Below are positions 12,651 to 23,879 of a DNA stretch of 64,000 nucleotides, piece after piece. Location: assembly GCF_032854445.1 (NCBI RefSeq), contig NC_088306.1:1430501-1494500 (forward strand). Direction: 5' to 3'. This DNA is from Liolophura sinensis (taxonomy: Eukaryota; Mollusca; Polyplacophora; Chitonida; Chitonidae). The position numbers and the translations under genes were made by a program. The notes beneath the pieces were generated by a model, which saw only the letters and a list, made by a program, of their open reading frames with translations, had not been told where the DNA came from and searched no databases. Each line of letters opens with the position of its first letter. The stretch's first letter is position 1.

Positions 12651-13434
12651 ATGGACTCAGCGACATCAACAGTGACTCGTGGAAAGCGCAGCAGAGGGCG
12701 ATCTGTCAGTACTGACAGAGACCAAGGGAAGAAGGCAAAAGCGTCAGGCGGCACACAGGAGAGACAGGTGAAATCGTGTAACGTAGTTATGTCTGCCATG
12801 GGTAGCCACACTGTAGTCAGCTTAAGCGCAGTTAAGTTTGGCACTGCACTCCAGCAGGCAGTGGGTGTTGTGAAAGTTGTGAAGAAGCTGCAGTCTCGAG
12901 ACTTACTCATCACGTGTAACAGCCAGAGTCAAGTGAAGAAATTGCTAAAGGTAGATTCTATAATGGGGCGAGATGTTGCGTGCAGGGTTCAGATAGGGTT
13001 CAAGCAAAAGCTTTGTCCGGGTGTAACATATGGTATTGGGGAAGAGGTTACTGAGAGTGCAGTCCTGGGGGAAAGGAAAAGTTTTAAGTGTGTAAAAGTT
13101 GAACGCCTGACGAAAGGCTGGGAGAAAATCCCCACGTCCTGTATGCTGCTATATTTTGATGATGTTAATATCCCTGATGAGGTGGCCTTGGGTTTTGAGA
13201 TATCCCAGGTTAAAGAGTATATTTCCCCTGTTATTCTATGCTTCCGTTGCCAACGTTTCAATCATGTAGCTTCCGAATGCCGTGGTAATCTGAGGTGCCC
13301 TCGATGCAGCGAAAGGCATGAGTTCAAAGATTATCCTAACAAAAAACATCCCTAAGTGTGTAAATTGTGGAAATGTCCACAACTCAGCATATCGGGGTTG
13401 CCCAAAACTTAAAGAGGTGAATAAAGCCCATTAA
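12651..13434 (+). pseudogene. LINE ORF1: gag-like nucleic-acid-binding protein, frameshifted
   Basis: RNA-binding ORF1 of a non-LTR retrotransposon, expected to coat the element RNA. I place the start at the ATG at 12651 (MDSATS...), not at an upstream in-frame Met, because a basic N-terminus (KRSRGRS) follows as in related ORF1 proteins. The frame runs 235 codons to a stop at 13353-13355. The first CCHC knuckle is CFRCQRFNHVASEC. The second, CPRCSERHEFKDYP, has Tyr in place of the last Cys. A frameshift near 13345 moves the third knuckle, CVNCGNVHNSAYRGC, into another frame that ends at about 13434. It is therefore broken at the knuckle cluster. Confidence 0.88.
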
Positions 13435-13447
13435 ATAATAGATAAGT

Positions 13448-15776
13448 TCCAATATGTATACTTGTGTGGAATCTTGGGTTGTATACTCACTATAATATCC
13501 TTCGACATCTCGCAACAAAACATCCCGTCCTTGTATGCCCATGGTCAGGAATGTAAATTTTTCCTTTCCAATCTTGATCCAAAACCAGACATAGTTTGTT
13601 TACAGGAAACATTTTTGAAGCGTGAGTATGATTTTACTTTTCCTGGATAAGCTGTCATTAGAGAAGACTGTGTGGGAGCAGAGGTGGACTTGCTATGTTT
13701 ATCAAGAATGGCCTTTCATCTACTGAAGTAAAGTTACCCCCACTCAAGGTTATTGAATGTCTGTTTCCAGATAGCAAGGGACAGTAACAGGTCGGTGAAT
13801 GTTGTAAACTTATATAACCCACGTGAGAAGCTACACTGCAATGATTTTAGGATCTTATTGGATTACTGTGATCCGAATACTGTTAGTATCTGTGGTGACT
13901 TCAATGCGCACCACGCTGTGTGGGGCAGCACGGGTATAGACACAGATGGTAGAATTTTAACCAAGATTATGAACTGGTGGTATTAAATGATGATTCTGGG
14001 ACTCGTTTAGATGCATATTCAGGGAAACTTTCAGCAATAGACCTCACATTATCACCCAAAAGACTAGGCTCTGTATGCAAGTGGTCAATAGATTATCTCC
14101 AAGAGGGAGTGACCATTATCCAGTATCAGTACCTTTTGGCTTTCATCCTCACTCCGACGACACTGGCTCATTGCCAAGGTGGAGGTTAAGTAAAACAGAC
14201 TGGGCCAAGTATAGCAAAGCTTGTGATTTGTACTTCAATCAGGACTTGTATGACAGTGATGTGAATAAGTTTACAGACAGCATTATTACTGCTTTAAATG
14301 CAGCAGCTGGTCAGGCTGTTCCAAAAACTTCTGGGAACATTCCAGGAAAAGTACGTGTTCCCTGGTGGACAGAGGAATGTTCGCAAGCTATCAAGGAAAG
14401 GAAAAAAGCTAAAAATAAAGCACAGCATACAAGGTTGTATAAGGATATCATTGTGTTTAAGAGGACTAAAGTCCACGCCCAGAGGATTATAAAAAAGGGC
14501 ACAAAAGGAGCACTGGCTTAGGTTCTGTTCCAGCATAAATCGTAACACACCTATAAAGAATGTATGGCAGCAGGTAAGAGCCATAAACGGGAAGAAGAAA
14601 TCTGTGTGTGTGCCAAGTATTGTGACCAATGGTGTTTTACACGTTACGAATGTAGATAAGTGTAATGTGCTAGCTGACAGCTTCTCATTTGTCTCCAGCT
14701 CATAAGAAATAGGTGGAAGAGAGACAAGGTTTTAATAACATCATGTTTGACGATATGCCCATTAATGAAGATTTCCCCCTGATGGGGCTTAAGCAGGTAT
14801 TTAGTGGCACAAAGGACTCCTCCCTAGGGGAAGATGGGATCAGTTACTCTATGGTTAAGCACCTCTCCGAAAGCAGTCTACATGTGTTACTTTTGTTTTT
14901 TTAACACCATATGGGCAAATATGAACTTTCCGGTTTCATGGAAAAATGCTGTTGTCATCCCAGTGCCAAAACCTGGTAAAGATCCATCTCTAGCTTCATT
15001 ATAGAGGCCGGCTGCTCCCACATCAGCGCGCTGTAAGACCATGGATACAATTATTAAGCCAAGACTCGAATGGTTTTCTAAATAAGAACGAAGTCAATTC
15101 TATCTTTCAGAGTGGTGTTGGGAAAGGTAGAAGTACTACAGACCATGTTGTCTCCCTTGAAACATCCATTAAGAGGTCACTTGCGAGTAAAGAATGTAAC
15201 CTGGTAGCCTTTCTCGATATCGAAAAGGCATATGATAAGTTTTTGAGGTGTGGACTGTTAATTAAGATGAAGGGATTGGGTATTGGAGGCAGGATTTTTG
15301 GTTGGGTGAAGAACTTTCTCTCTCACCGAACAATGCAGGTTCGCATTTGTACCGACTTTTCACGACAGGTTTCTGTTGAAAATGGTACCCCACAAGGAAG
15401 TGTTTTATCCCCAACACTGTTCAATATAGCCATCAACGACTTACCATCGGTCCTCAACCCAAACATAAATTGCTTCCTCTTTGATGACGATAAGGCTATT
15501 GGGTTCAGGTAAGAATATAAACATGTATATACAGCAGGCCTTGAATGAAATTACCAGATGGAGCAAACTGCGGGGATTTCGCTTCTCTCCAGCTAAGTCC
15601 GAAGCAGTCTTGTTTACTAGAAGGCGGGTAGAGTTGTGTTTGACAAGAGACTTATATGGTCAAAACATATTTAAATGATTCTTACAAAATGTCAGAAGGC
15701 CCTTAACCTTATGTGGGCTATATCTGGGAAATCCTGGGGGGCGAATAATTCCTGCCTTCTAAGGATTTGTATATCA
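13448..15776 (+). pseudogene. LINE ORF2: endonuclease-reverse transcriptase, multiply disrupted
   Basis: ORF2 nicks the target DNA and copies the element RNA there. Endonuclease motifs: VCLQET (13594-13611, with the catalytic Glu), GDFNAHHAVWGS (from 13894) and GSDHYPV (SDH at 14108-14116). RT motifs: EDGISYSMVKHL (about 14830), AFLDIEKAYDK (about 15207-15239), NGTPQGSVLSPTLFN (about 15381-15425) and the active-site box at 15480-15491. That box reads FDDD where the family has F/Y-A-D-D, an Ala-to-Asp change. Frameshifts lie near 13680, 13760, 13975, 14100, 14520 and 15510, and a stop interrupts the RT near 15003. The coding sequence ends abruptly after the thumb, with no C-terminal domain. 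Confidence 0.9.
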
Positions 15777-15787
15777 TTAAAGACAGT

Positions 15788-15915
15788 TGACTGCTTCTCT
15801 TTGCCCAATTCCGTCTTAATTTCATATTTTATACTTTCTCAGTTCTTTTGGGAAACTGGCTTGGTTAACGACTAGTATACGAGCGTCTGTTTTGATGCAT
15901 AGATTAATTCGCAAT
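15788..15915 (+). repeat. Dispersed repeat R-W, copy 1
   Basis: TTGACTGCTTCTCTTTGCCC, ATTCCGTC, TTCTTTTGGGAAACTGG and AGTATACGAGCGTCTGTTTTG recur in order at 49505-49660, with partial copies at 20664-20745 and 25038-25120. It begins where the LINE ends. Confidence 0.7.
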
Positions 15916-17789
15916 GTGTTTGTGGTAAAAACGCTGACTTAAGCTCTGCTCTGTTGGGATTAGCTTCTCTAAGGTATTTTATAGCTTAACTTAGCCAACG
16001 TAACGGAGATGTAAGTGTGTCAGGGAGGCGTATCTATCACACTGGCTTATTTCTTGTGCTATCATCTCCACGGCAATATATGCTGGCTGCTATTCTTTTA
16101 GATTATGTCATGCATGTGACTTGTCAAAATTCGATAACACTTTCACAGTAAAGTTTTAAGCTACAGTCAGAAATATAACTTGTAAAAGTCGTGTTTTACT
16201 CAACAGTATCAATGGAGTAATCTCTTGACTGCTGGGATTTCGCTATGATATTGCAATAAAGCGTCAGTCTGGTATTGCAAAGGAATATATATCAATTTTA
16301 ATACGGACTAATAGAAACAGTTCGCAGATAAGGCGTCTCGCTGCCTCTTCGGGTAACGTAGGCCTCTCATTGCAGCAGATTTACACTTGAAAACGAGAAC
16401 GCGTGTTGAATTCAGCTTACCTGCGGTTTTAGGTGTTTTTTAGGTGCGTCGTGGAGAACGCTTTATGCGAGGGAATTAGCAATGATCCTGTAAATTTAAT
16501 CAACATTTTAATGTATGGATCTCAGAAAAGTATGGCTAGAAGAAAGTATAAAATAACCCCAGGTCTGTTAAAATAACTCGCCTAACCACTTTGCATATAG
16601 TAAGTTAAGGGCGGTCAAAATATTCATGGTGCCACAACTTTGGATTCTTATGTATAATTTTTTTTACTTTAAACGTTTGTTTTATGGCTTAATAGAATGA
16701 AGTTTTCTGAGAGAAGTCAGAGAAAACCAGGGAAAAGTACAGAACATCGTTTTCTTAGTGTATTATCTATTTACCACGTTGCAAAATATCTTAATTTTTA
16801 CACTAGAAGATTCGCCTTGCGTTGTGTTTTGGCTAAATTGCTCGTGTCAACGGCTGACCAATGATAAACTGGTATGACCCGTCGCAGAATGAGGCATTGA
16901 CGTAAACAAGGACGTAAAATGTTCCGTACATGAACGTAAAATGTAACAACAATGGACGTAAAGTGGAATGCCACGACGTATAAATCTGGCTGGTGATGGC
17001 AATTTTCTGCTCAGCTGACGTCCGTATAACTGCCCGTAACACACGGTAGTTATTTGTAATTATACCCGACTGACCTGACCTCTCAGAATAAACCAGCTGC
17101 AAATGGAAGTTATGTGGCGCTCTGCTGCTACTGTCACTGCTCGTGTGTCATTGCTCTGGCGTTTATTCCCGCAAAGTGTCAAGTCAAAAGGTCACGAATT
17201 AAAATGGCTTTTCTTTCGTCCTTAGTAATATCCCTACTACATTTCGGCAATTTAGACCCTTTATATTAGGAGGATATGTTTTTGTCTGCATAGCGAAAGA
17301 AAAAGTAAAGTTTTATGACAAATGGTTCGTCTTTCTTGTTTAAGAACTATCCAGTTTGCTGTTTAAGTTGCTTCCTATTAGTCATCGCATGTTGCGTCAT
17401 CAAAACTTTTGTTGATCAGTGCAAAATTGTTTGGGAATGGATTTTTTAACCTTTACCAGGTGAGCCTGCATCTTCACTTTGAAATAAAATATACGCTGGG
17501 GATTCTTTCTTATTACAACAACTATGAATCAGACTAGAAACATGGTGTTGACTAAATATTAAATAGTTTTACATTTACAAGAACTAAATCCACTTTACCA
17601 GCACGATTTTGAGAATGCTTCACTTTCCTGTTTAAGATGTATTTCACATTTAATCAGCTTCAATGATCTGGGTCAGTTCTTCACAATCTGCTGAAGTTAA
17701 AGCTCACAAATAATAGTTTCTCCAAGAGAGAAGCTTCCTTTAACCGCTTTCTGACGATTATCACCATTCTATTGAAATATTGCTTGTTC
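15916..17789. other. Unannotated intergenic stretch
   Basis: No gene recognised. Near 16900-16985 the motif GACGTAAA occurs several times within about 80 bp, too irregular to call an array. Confidence 0.4.
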
Positions 17790-19960
17790 GTTGCCACACA
17801 GTCAAGCGTAAGGAAAGAATAAACCCAGCAGCTCATTTAACTCTCACGGTAGAGTTCCTCGTAAATTTGTTAGCATAGAAAAGAAAACCGAAGACAGACG
17901 ACAAAGCCACTGGTGGGATAGAATTTATCATCTCCCTCAGCAAACAGTTCTCTCGAGCGGAATGTTTGCTTTACCAACTGTAGAGCCATAAATAGAGGTC
18001 TTTTTGTGGCGGCAATCTGTCTCTGGTCCTGGAGCGCTGTTCCACGGCTTTAAGAGAAAATAGGTGATACACAGCAAGTACTAATACGAAGATTAAAAAA
18101 AAAAAACAGACTTATACATGGTGACTGAAGCATTGGTTTAAAACACACGACGGAAGTAGTTTGCTCGATAGGAACAGAGGGAAAGAATTCTGGGTAACAA
18201 TGTGTTTGGATTAAACCAATCGTGTATTTATTGATTTATTTCAGGTTAGTAGTGATATACTGCCCGCGCTATCCTCTCAATAGCCCTACGGTCAACAGTT
18301 TAGTAGTGACATACTACCAGCACTATCATCTCAATAGCACTACGGTCAACAGTTTAGTAGTGATATACAGCCAGCACTATCCTCTCAATAGCCCTACGAT
18401 CAATAGTTTAGTAGTGACATACTGCCAGCACTGTCATCTCAATAGCCCTACGATCAGCAGTTTAGTAGTGATATACTGCCAGCACTATCATCTCAATAGC
18501 CCTACGGTCAACAGTTTAGTAGTGATATACTGCCAGCACTATCAACTTAATAGCCCTACGGTCAACAGTTTAGTAGTGATATACAGCCAGCACTATCATC
18601 TCAATAGCCCTACGATCAATAGTTTAGTAGTGACATACTACCAGCACTATCATCACAACAGCCCTAAGATCAATAGTTTAGTAGTGTTATACTGCCAGCA
18701 CTATCATCTCAATAGCCCTACGGTCAACAGTTTAGTAGTGATATACAGCCAGCACTATCATCACAATAGCCCTACAATCAATAGCTTAGTAGTGATATAC
18801 TGCCAGCACTATCATCTCAATAGCCCTACGATCAACAGTTTAGCAGTGATATACTGCCAGCACTATCATCTCAATAGCCCTACGGTCAACAGTTTAGTAG
18901 TGATATACAGCCAGCACTATCATCTCAATAGCCCTACGGTCAACGGTTTAGTAGTGACATACTGCCAGCACTATCATCACAATAGCCCTACGATCAACAG
19001 TTTAGTAGTGACATACTGCCAGCACTATCAACGTAATAGCCCTACGATCAATAGTTTAGTAGTGATATACAGCCAGCACTATCAACTTAATAGCCCTACG
19101 CTCAACAGTTTAGTAGTGATATACTGTCGGCAGTATCATCTCAAAAGCCCTACGATCAATAGTTCAGTAGTGACAGCATTATCAACTCAATAGCCCTACG
19201 ATCAATAGTTTAGTAGTGATATACTGCCAGCACTATCAACTCAATAGCCCTACGCTCAACAGTTTAGTAGTGATATACTGTCGGCACTATCATCTCAATA
19301 GCCCTACGCTCAACAGTTTAGTAGTGATATACTGCCAGCACTAACATCTCAATAGCCCTGCGATCAACAGTTTTTTCTTAATATCACAATTAGCATGCAC
19401 AACATTATTCCCCTTAAACCCATCTAATTATTCTGTCATCGTTTCGAGAAAACTTCAACCTCCAGATGTGTTGTATCTATATGGCTGAGACAAAAATCAA
19501 TGGCAGCGACTTTTACGTTTCTGCCCTTTAATGTGAAAACTTGTGTTTCAGTCTTTTTTCAATGCCTTCTTGCTATAGCCACATATTCAAAAACAACACA
19601 AATTCCTTTGTTGTCACTTTCCACGGAGACATTTGCCATTAGCAGAACATTGTTCGGAAACTTAAGACTGAATTTTTTTGTCGGGCTGAATTGATTACTG
19701 AAAAACGGAAGAGTTGCGTTAGGCTACTTCCGCTCGATTGATTCACGGCTTTTTCTCTTCTTAAAGTCCTGTTTAATAGGCGGGTTTTAATTAGAGTTAT
19801 CACGTATTATAGACCGCATGGCAACCCTGACAGCTGAAAGTGACGAGTTCGTATCCCAGCAACCTTTTCTCTCGGAAATGACAAATCCGTCTTGTCGTAC
19901 AGATAGAATAAGGAAGCAAGGGTTCGATGAATGAATGCTTTGCAGAGCTTGTCCAAGTGA
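17790..19960 (-). repeat. Right copy of the inverted repeat pair (R-Z), expanded by a minisatellite
   Basis: Reverse-complement counterpart of 8085-9296: 17790-18050 pairs with 9039-9296 and 19500-19960 pairs with 8085-8460. The inner spacer is about 1.45 kb here, against about 0.6 kb on the left, mostly because of the 54-bp minisatellite. A third, shorter copy lies at 63180-63380 in the same orientation as this one. Confidence 0.75.
18240..19372. repeat. 54-bp minisatellite, about 21 copies
   Basis: The motif TTAGTAGTG recurs every 54 bp from 18246. A unit contains TAGTAGTGATATACTGCCAG, CACTATCATCTCAATAGC and CCTACGATCAACAG. One unit near 19160-19200 is shortened. Because 54 is 18 codons, a 323-residue frame stays open (18222-19193) with the repeat VNSLVVIYCQHYHLNSPT. 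It has no signal peptide or known domain and the start lies outside the array, so I treat it as non-coding. Confidence 0.95.
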
Positions 19961-19979
19961 GTAAGGTGTGCGACTTCTA

Positions 19980-20330
19980 ACCAACGTCGGTGGCCCAATG
20001 ACTTAAAGCATGTGCTTCAACGTTGGAAGACCTGGGATCACACCCTGGTCGATTCATACCAAATACTATTAAAAAATGGCACCTGTTGCTGCCTCGCGTG
20101 GCGTTCAGTACTGACAGGTTAAAGAAGGAAAAGTAGGACTGGTTGGCCGCGTATCAGTATAATGTGACCGGGTGATGTGTCATGTCTGGTGTCTTGGGCA
20201 TGACACTTCAGTGGGGCAGCATTTTGGCGGCATGGACCCGCATTACCACAAGAAGACACCATATATGACTAAGGTTGTCGTATAGCTGTTTCACGTACAA
20301 GTTAAGCACAACGGAAAACCCCATGTCTAC
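19980..20330 (+). mobile_element. tRNA-derived SINE-4
   Basis: tRNA-like head: A-box GTCGGTGGCCCAATGACTTA, then B-box-like GGGATCACACCC. The body has GTATCAGTATAATGTGACCG, GTCATGTCTGGTGTCTTGG, GCATGACACTTCAGTGGGG and GAAGACACCATATATGAC. I recall this body layout from mollusc repeats. The 3' end is decayed and no target-site duplication was found. Confidence 0.7.
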
Positions 20331-20816
20331 TTACATACATTTTACCACGAGGTACAGGTCACGAGGAACACGTCGCCTGTCGCCGCCTGTCATTTTTCAT
20401 TGGACCTTGATGACAAAGAAACGACCTCGCTCTTCTACCAGCACTGCTCGTCACCCCTTGGAGGTTAAGTCAATAACGTAATCAAATAAATAAGCTAAAA
20501 TATTAAACACACAAAGCTGGTTTTGTATAGATTTGATTTCCAGTTTTGAGTAAATATAGATCTATTCTTGAACTCAAAATTTTTACGAAAACATATAAAC
20601 TATCATGACACACGATTTGGATACTGTTTTCATCCATTCGACTAGAACGCTTCAACATCACTGAAACCTGTTGATTGCTTCTCTTTGCATGAGTCCGTCG
20701 TAATGTCGTGCTTAATATACTCTTTTAGTTCTTTTTTGGTTTGTGTTGAACGTTGTTTTCACTTGTATGTTTAGATTCATGTACATCCTTCGTCCCCTTA
20801 AAATCTGATTGTTGGC
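20331..20816. other. Non-coding stretch with partial R-W copy
   Basis: 20664-20745 carries TTGATTGCTTCTCTTTGC, GTCCGTCGTAATG and TTTTAGTTCTTTT, a partial copy of R-W. Nothing coding was seen in the rest. Confidence 0.5.
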
Positions 20817-20920
20817 TGACACTCCCATGTACGACCGGAGACGAGGCCAGCATGAGTTGGACTTGAACTCACATTTGGTGAGAGGCTCCTGGATCATTAC
20901 GCCGCGCTGAGACGCTGATC
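20817..20920 (-). mobile_element. SINE-1 head fragment
   Basis: Reverse-oriented 5' part of SINE-1: GTACGACCGGAGACGAGG, CCAGCATGAGTTGGACTTGA, ACTCACATTTGGTGAGAGGC and TCCTGGATCATTACGCC. It has a complete head and lacks the tail, the reverse of normal 5' truncation. It was probably cut by a later deletion near 20817. Confidence 0.8.
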
Positions 20921-21089
20921 ACAAATCCAGGGGGTCCTGTTGCATATTTTTTCGGGGTTTCACAATCTAATCAACTGATCGATCATTTAGTTGATCAATG
21001 GCTTTACTGCTGAAATGTTTGCTACAACAATAAAGATTTCCATTATAATGCTGTCCCAGCTGTTTTCCTTCTTTGTGTCCTTGTGCAAT

Positions 21090-21830
21090 ATGCACTTTTA
21101 GATCGCGAAGCGGTAAGCTTCGGTCCTGGTTGTTCTATTCTGTGATGCGTACCTTTAGATCGCGACGCGGTAAGCTTCGGTCATCTTTGTTCTATTCTGT
21201 GATGCGTTCTTTTAGATGGCGACGCGGTAAGCTTCGGTCCTGGTTGTTCTATTCTGTGATGCGTACTTTTAGATCGCGACGCGGTAAGCTTCGGTCCTGG
21301 TTGTTCTATTCTGTGATGCGTACTTTTAGATCGCGACGCGGTAAGCTTCGGTCCTGGTTGTTCTATTCTGTGATGCGTACTTTTAGATCGCGACGCGGTA
21401 AGCTTCGGTCCTGGTTGTTCTATTCTGTGATGCGTACTTTTAGATCGCGACGCGGTAAGCTTCGGTCCTGGTTGTTCTATTCTGTGATGCGTACTTTTAG
21501 ATCGCGACGCGGTAAGCTTCGGTTCTGGTTGTTTTATTCTGTGATGCGTACTTTTAGATCGCGACGCGGTAAGCTTCGGTCCTGGTTGTTCTGTTCTGCG
21601 ATGCGTACTTTTAGAGAGCGACGCGGTAAGCTTCGGTTCTGGTTGCTCTATTCTGTGATGCGTAATTTTAGATCGCGAAGGGGTAGGCTTTGGCTCTCTT
21701 TTTTTAGTTTGTCATATGCACTTTTCGCTCACGAAGCACAAAACTTTGGCTATGTTCTGTCCTGTGGTATGCACTTTTAACTTGTGAAGAACTAAGCTTT
21801 GGTCCTTTTCGCTCATGAAATCGCAAGCTT
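21090..21830. repeat. 57-bp minisatellite, about 11 homogeneous copies plus decayed edge
   Basis: GTAAGCTTCGG recurs every 57 bp from 21112. Units contain TTTTAGATCGCGACGCGG, TAAGCTTCGGTCCTGG and TTGTTCTATTCTGTGATGCG. The central units are nearly identical. From about 21670 the units decay (TTTTCGCTCACGAAGC, AACTAAGCTTTGG), as at an array edge. Since 57 is 19 codons, a 235-residue frame stays open (FRSRRGKLRSWLFYSVMRT). I consider it an artefact of the period. Confidence 0.95.
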
Positions 21831-22508
21831 TCACCAGTGGAGTTAAGAGTTCACATATACCTTATGTGCCACTTTGTCTGATAGGGCCTGTCAGATACTT
21901 ATCAAGATGAATCCAACCAACACGGATCCACCCCTTTCTGCCATTAAACCCCATTCCAGCCTAAATTCTCGTTTGCTAACATCACCTGAATCAATATCAA
22001 TGGCTTCTAGCCAAGGCACATTCTTCCAACTATTGGAGACCCACGCATGATAAGTACACTAGAAAGTGAATTTCCGTGTTCTCCAAGGACAGCCCGATTT
22101 GATCTCAAACAGGTTCTTGACACTTCCTTCTCTGTGGGAAATAGAAATATCGTGTTCCGTGTCATTTAAAGCAATAGCCCTGTTTGAGGCTTGACGGTAT
22201 CGAGAAGACAAACAATATAGCGTTATCACGTTATTGATAAAAGTGCATTTTGTTCATTATGATGAATGTATAAACGGTAACCCGATGATCTGTTCCGTAT
22301 TGTATGTATATGGGTGTTTGAGGATATAGAGAACAAATGTTTGTTTTTCCACAAATTGGTGAATGGCCTAGAGCAAATTTGGAAAATGCTTAGGGGATAG
22401 ACATTGATTAGAGAATGTACAAGAGGTTCGGAACAAATGAAAATGACATCATTCTATTAATAAATGTGACATAATTGGTAACGAATTACATATATTAGCT
22501 ATTTTGAA
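21831..22508. other. Unannotated intergenic stretch
   Basis: No gene or shared repeat was recognised here. Confidence 0.4.
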
Positions 22509-22519
22509 CGGTTTTAGAT

Positions 22520-22676
22520 TCATTTATTTATTTGATTGGCGTTTTACGCCGCACTCAAGAATATTTCACTTATACGACGGCGGCCAGCACTATGGTGGGA
22601 GGACCTGGCAGAGCGGAAGGGAAAACCCTCGACCATCCGCAGGTTTGCTGGAAGACCTTCCCACGTACGGCCGGGG
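22520..22676 (-). mobile_element. 5'-truncated SINE-1 with perfect 11-bp TSD
   Basis: Reverse-oriented SINE-1: TTTATTTATTTGATTGGCG, CGCACTCAAGAATATTTCAC, TTATACGACGGCGGCCAGC and CCTTCCCACGTACGGCC. It is truncated before the head. CGGTTTTAGAT is repeated exactly at 22509-22519 and 22677-22687 and abuts both ends. This is the standard signature of target-primed reverse transcription by a LINE enzyme. The body is one of the least diverged copies here, so the insertion is probably young. Confidence 0.93.
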
Positions 22677-22687
22677 CGGTTTTAGAT

Positions 22688-23276
22688 GGTTTGTTTATTT
22701 TGGTATGTATGTAAATGAGATGCAGGCCGAAATCGATATCTGTGAAATTCCACATTCCCCTTAAAAAAGTTTTTAACAACACAAATTGAGTCTGTGATTT
22801 CCGTGAACAGAGTACGCCGTCCAGTTCATTAATCTGAGATAAAAAGACCAGATTATCAGGAATAAGAACAATTATTAGATCTACTTATTTAGAATTATCA
22901 GATTCAAGTTACAGCTGTTTTATTAATGTACCGACGTTGGTGCCGTCAACCACAATGGACGTTCCAGGGCAATAATGCTGTTGAATAAGCCATAAGGTAA
23001 GCCAGTTTATAAATTGTGTATAATGAAAATACGTAGCTCAGACATGTCAGATGCACATTGGAGGCAACTGATAACACACCGAAAGTGGAGATCTAATTTA
23101 ACACGTCGAACATAAAGCCTCTAGGCCCGGGTTAATCGGAATTAGACATTCTGTCCTATGAAGCAGAGGATCAGAGATTCTGGGTACTCTGTCCAGAATG
23201 TAAAGTCATTCTGGTACCATCTATACAAGGCTCCGTGTTTCTGCAATATCACGCTGCCTGAATGTATCCAAGTGTC
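22688..23276. other. Unannotated intergenic stretch
   Basis: No gene recognised. 22960-22980 holds GGACGTTCCAGGGCAATAAT, a motif shared with 11130, 29520 and 48520. Confidence 0.4.
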
Positions 23277-23288
23277 GATCTCATTGTG

Positions 23289-23653
23289 AGTGAGTGAGTG
23301 CTTGGGGTTTAACGCCGTACTCAACAATTTTTCAGTCATATGACGATGAAGGAATCCTTAGAGTGCATGTACGTGTAATGTGCCTCCTTGTTGCAGGAGG
23401 ATGGATTTCCACCGCTCTTTTGTTTAGTGCTGCTTCACTGAGACGACTTACCGAAGGCAAGTAAGCCGCCCCGCCCGAGCTATTATACTGATACGGGTCA
23501 ACCAGTCGTTGCACTATCCCCTTCATGCTGAACACCAAGCGAGGAAGTTACAACTTCCTCTTTTAAAGTCTAAGGTGTGACTCGATCAAGGATTGATCCT
23601 GGATCTACCGGTCCCGAAGCGGACGCTCTACCAACTGTGCTATCCGGGCCGGT
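23289..23653 (-). mobile_element. Full-length tRNA-derived SINE-2 with perfect 12-bp TSD
   Basis: A 365-bp element in reverse orientation. Its 5' head (23577-23653) is a tRNA-like fold read on the minus strand: A-box TAGCACAGTTGGTAGAGC, anticodon stem-loop TCCGC-TTCGGGA with nominal anticodon CGG (Pro), and a B-box region near GGATCAATCC. The body includes GTCAACCAGTCGTTGCAC and AGCCGCCCCGCCCGAGC (plus-strand reading). The 3' end is a GTGAGT-type repeat on the plus strand (CACTCAC on the element strand). GATCTCATTGTG is duplicated exactly at 23277-23288 and 23654-23665. Both ends are intact. Confidence 0.93.
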
Positions 23654-23879
23654 GATCTCATTGTGTGTAGACAGACTGATTGCCAAATCAAGGCCACGGA
23701 ATTCGCCGTTTTACACAACAGTCACGTTTTATGGCATTTCTGTAGGGCATGCAAAACAGCTGAAATGATCTAATTTGTGAAAATAGATCTAACCCGGACA
23801 TCAGCTTGAAGTTCAGGAACACTTTATTTGTCTGCAAGAAAGTATGTCTCGGTAAATTTCTCTTTGTCGTGTTATAAAC

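Larger units (their letters stand above)
12594..15776 (+). mobile_element. Non-LTR retrotransposon (LINE), I/Nimb-like, inactive and 3'-truncated
   Basis: Two-ORF non-LTR element: a gag-like ORF1 with CCHC zinc knuckles, then an ORF2 with an AP-like endonuclease and a reverse transcriptase. The ORF1 knuckle trio and the GDFNAHH..WGS endonuclease motif are typical of the I/Nimb/Jockey group. Several frameshifts, at least one stop and a changed catalytic box make it dead. Similarity stops near 15776, just past the RT thumb, where an unrelated dispersed repeat (R-W, 15788-15915) begins. There is no 3' UTR or tail, so the 3' part was deleted or displaced. This is unlike the usual 5' truncation. 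Confidence 0.9.

Noticed and set aside
18222-19193. 323-residue plus-strand ORF
   Set aside because: It lies within a 54-bp tandem array; a period divisible by three keeps the frame open. No signal peptide, domain or upstream gene structure.
21073-21780. 235-residue basic repeat ORF
   Set aside because: Lies in the 57-bp array; open only because of the period.
23577-23653. A functional tRNA-Pro gene
   Set aside because: The tRNA-like fold is the 5' head of a TSD-flanked SINE and has stem mismatches.
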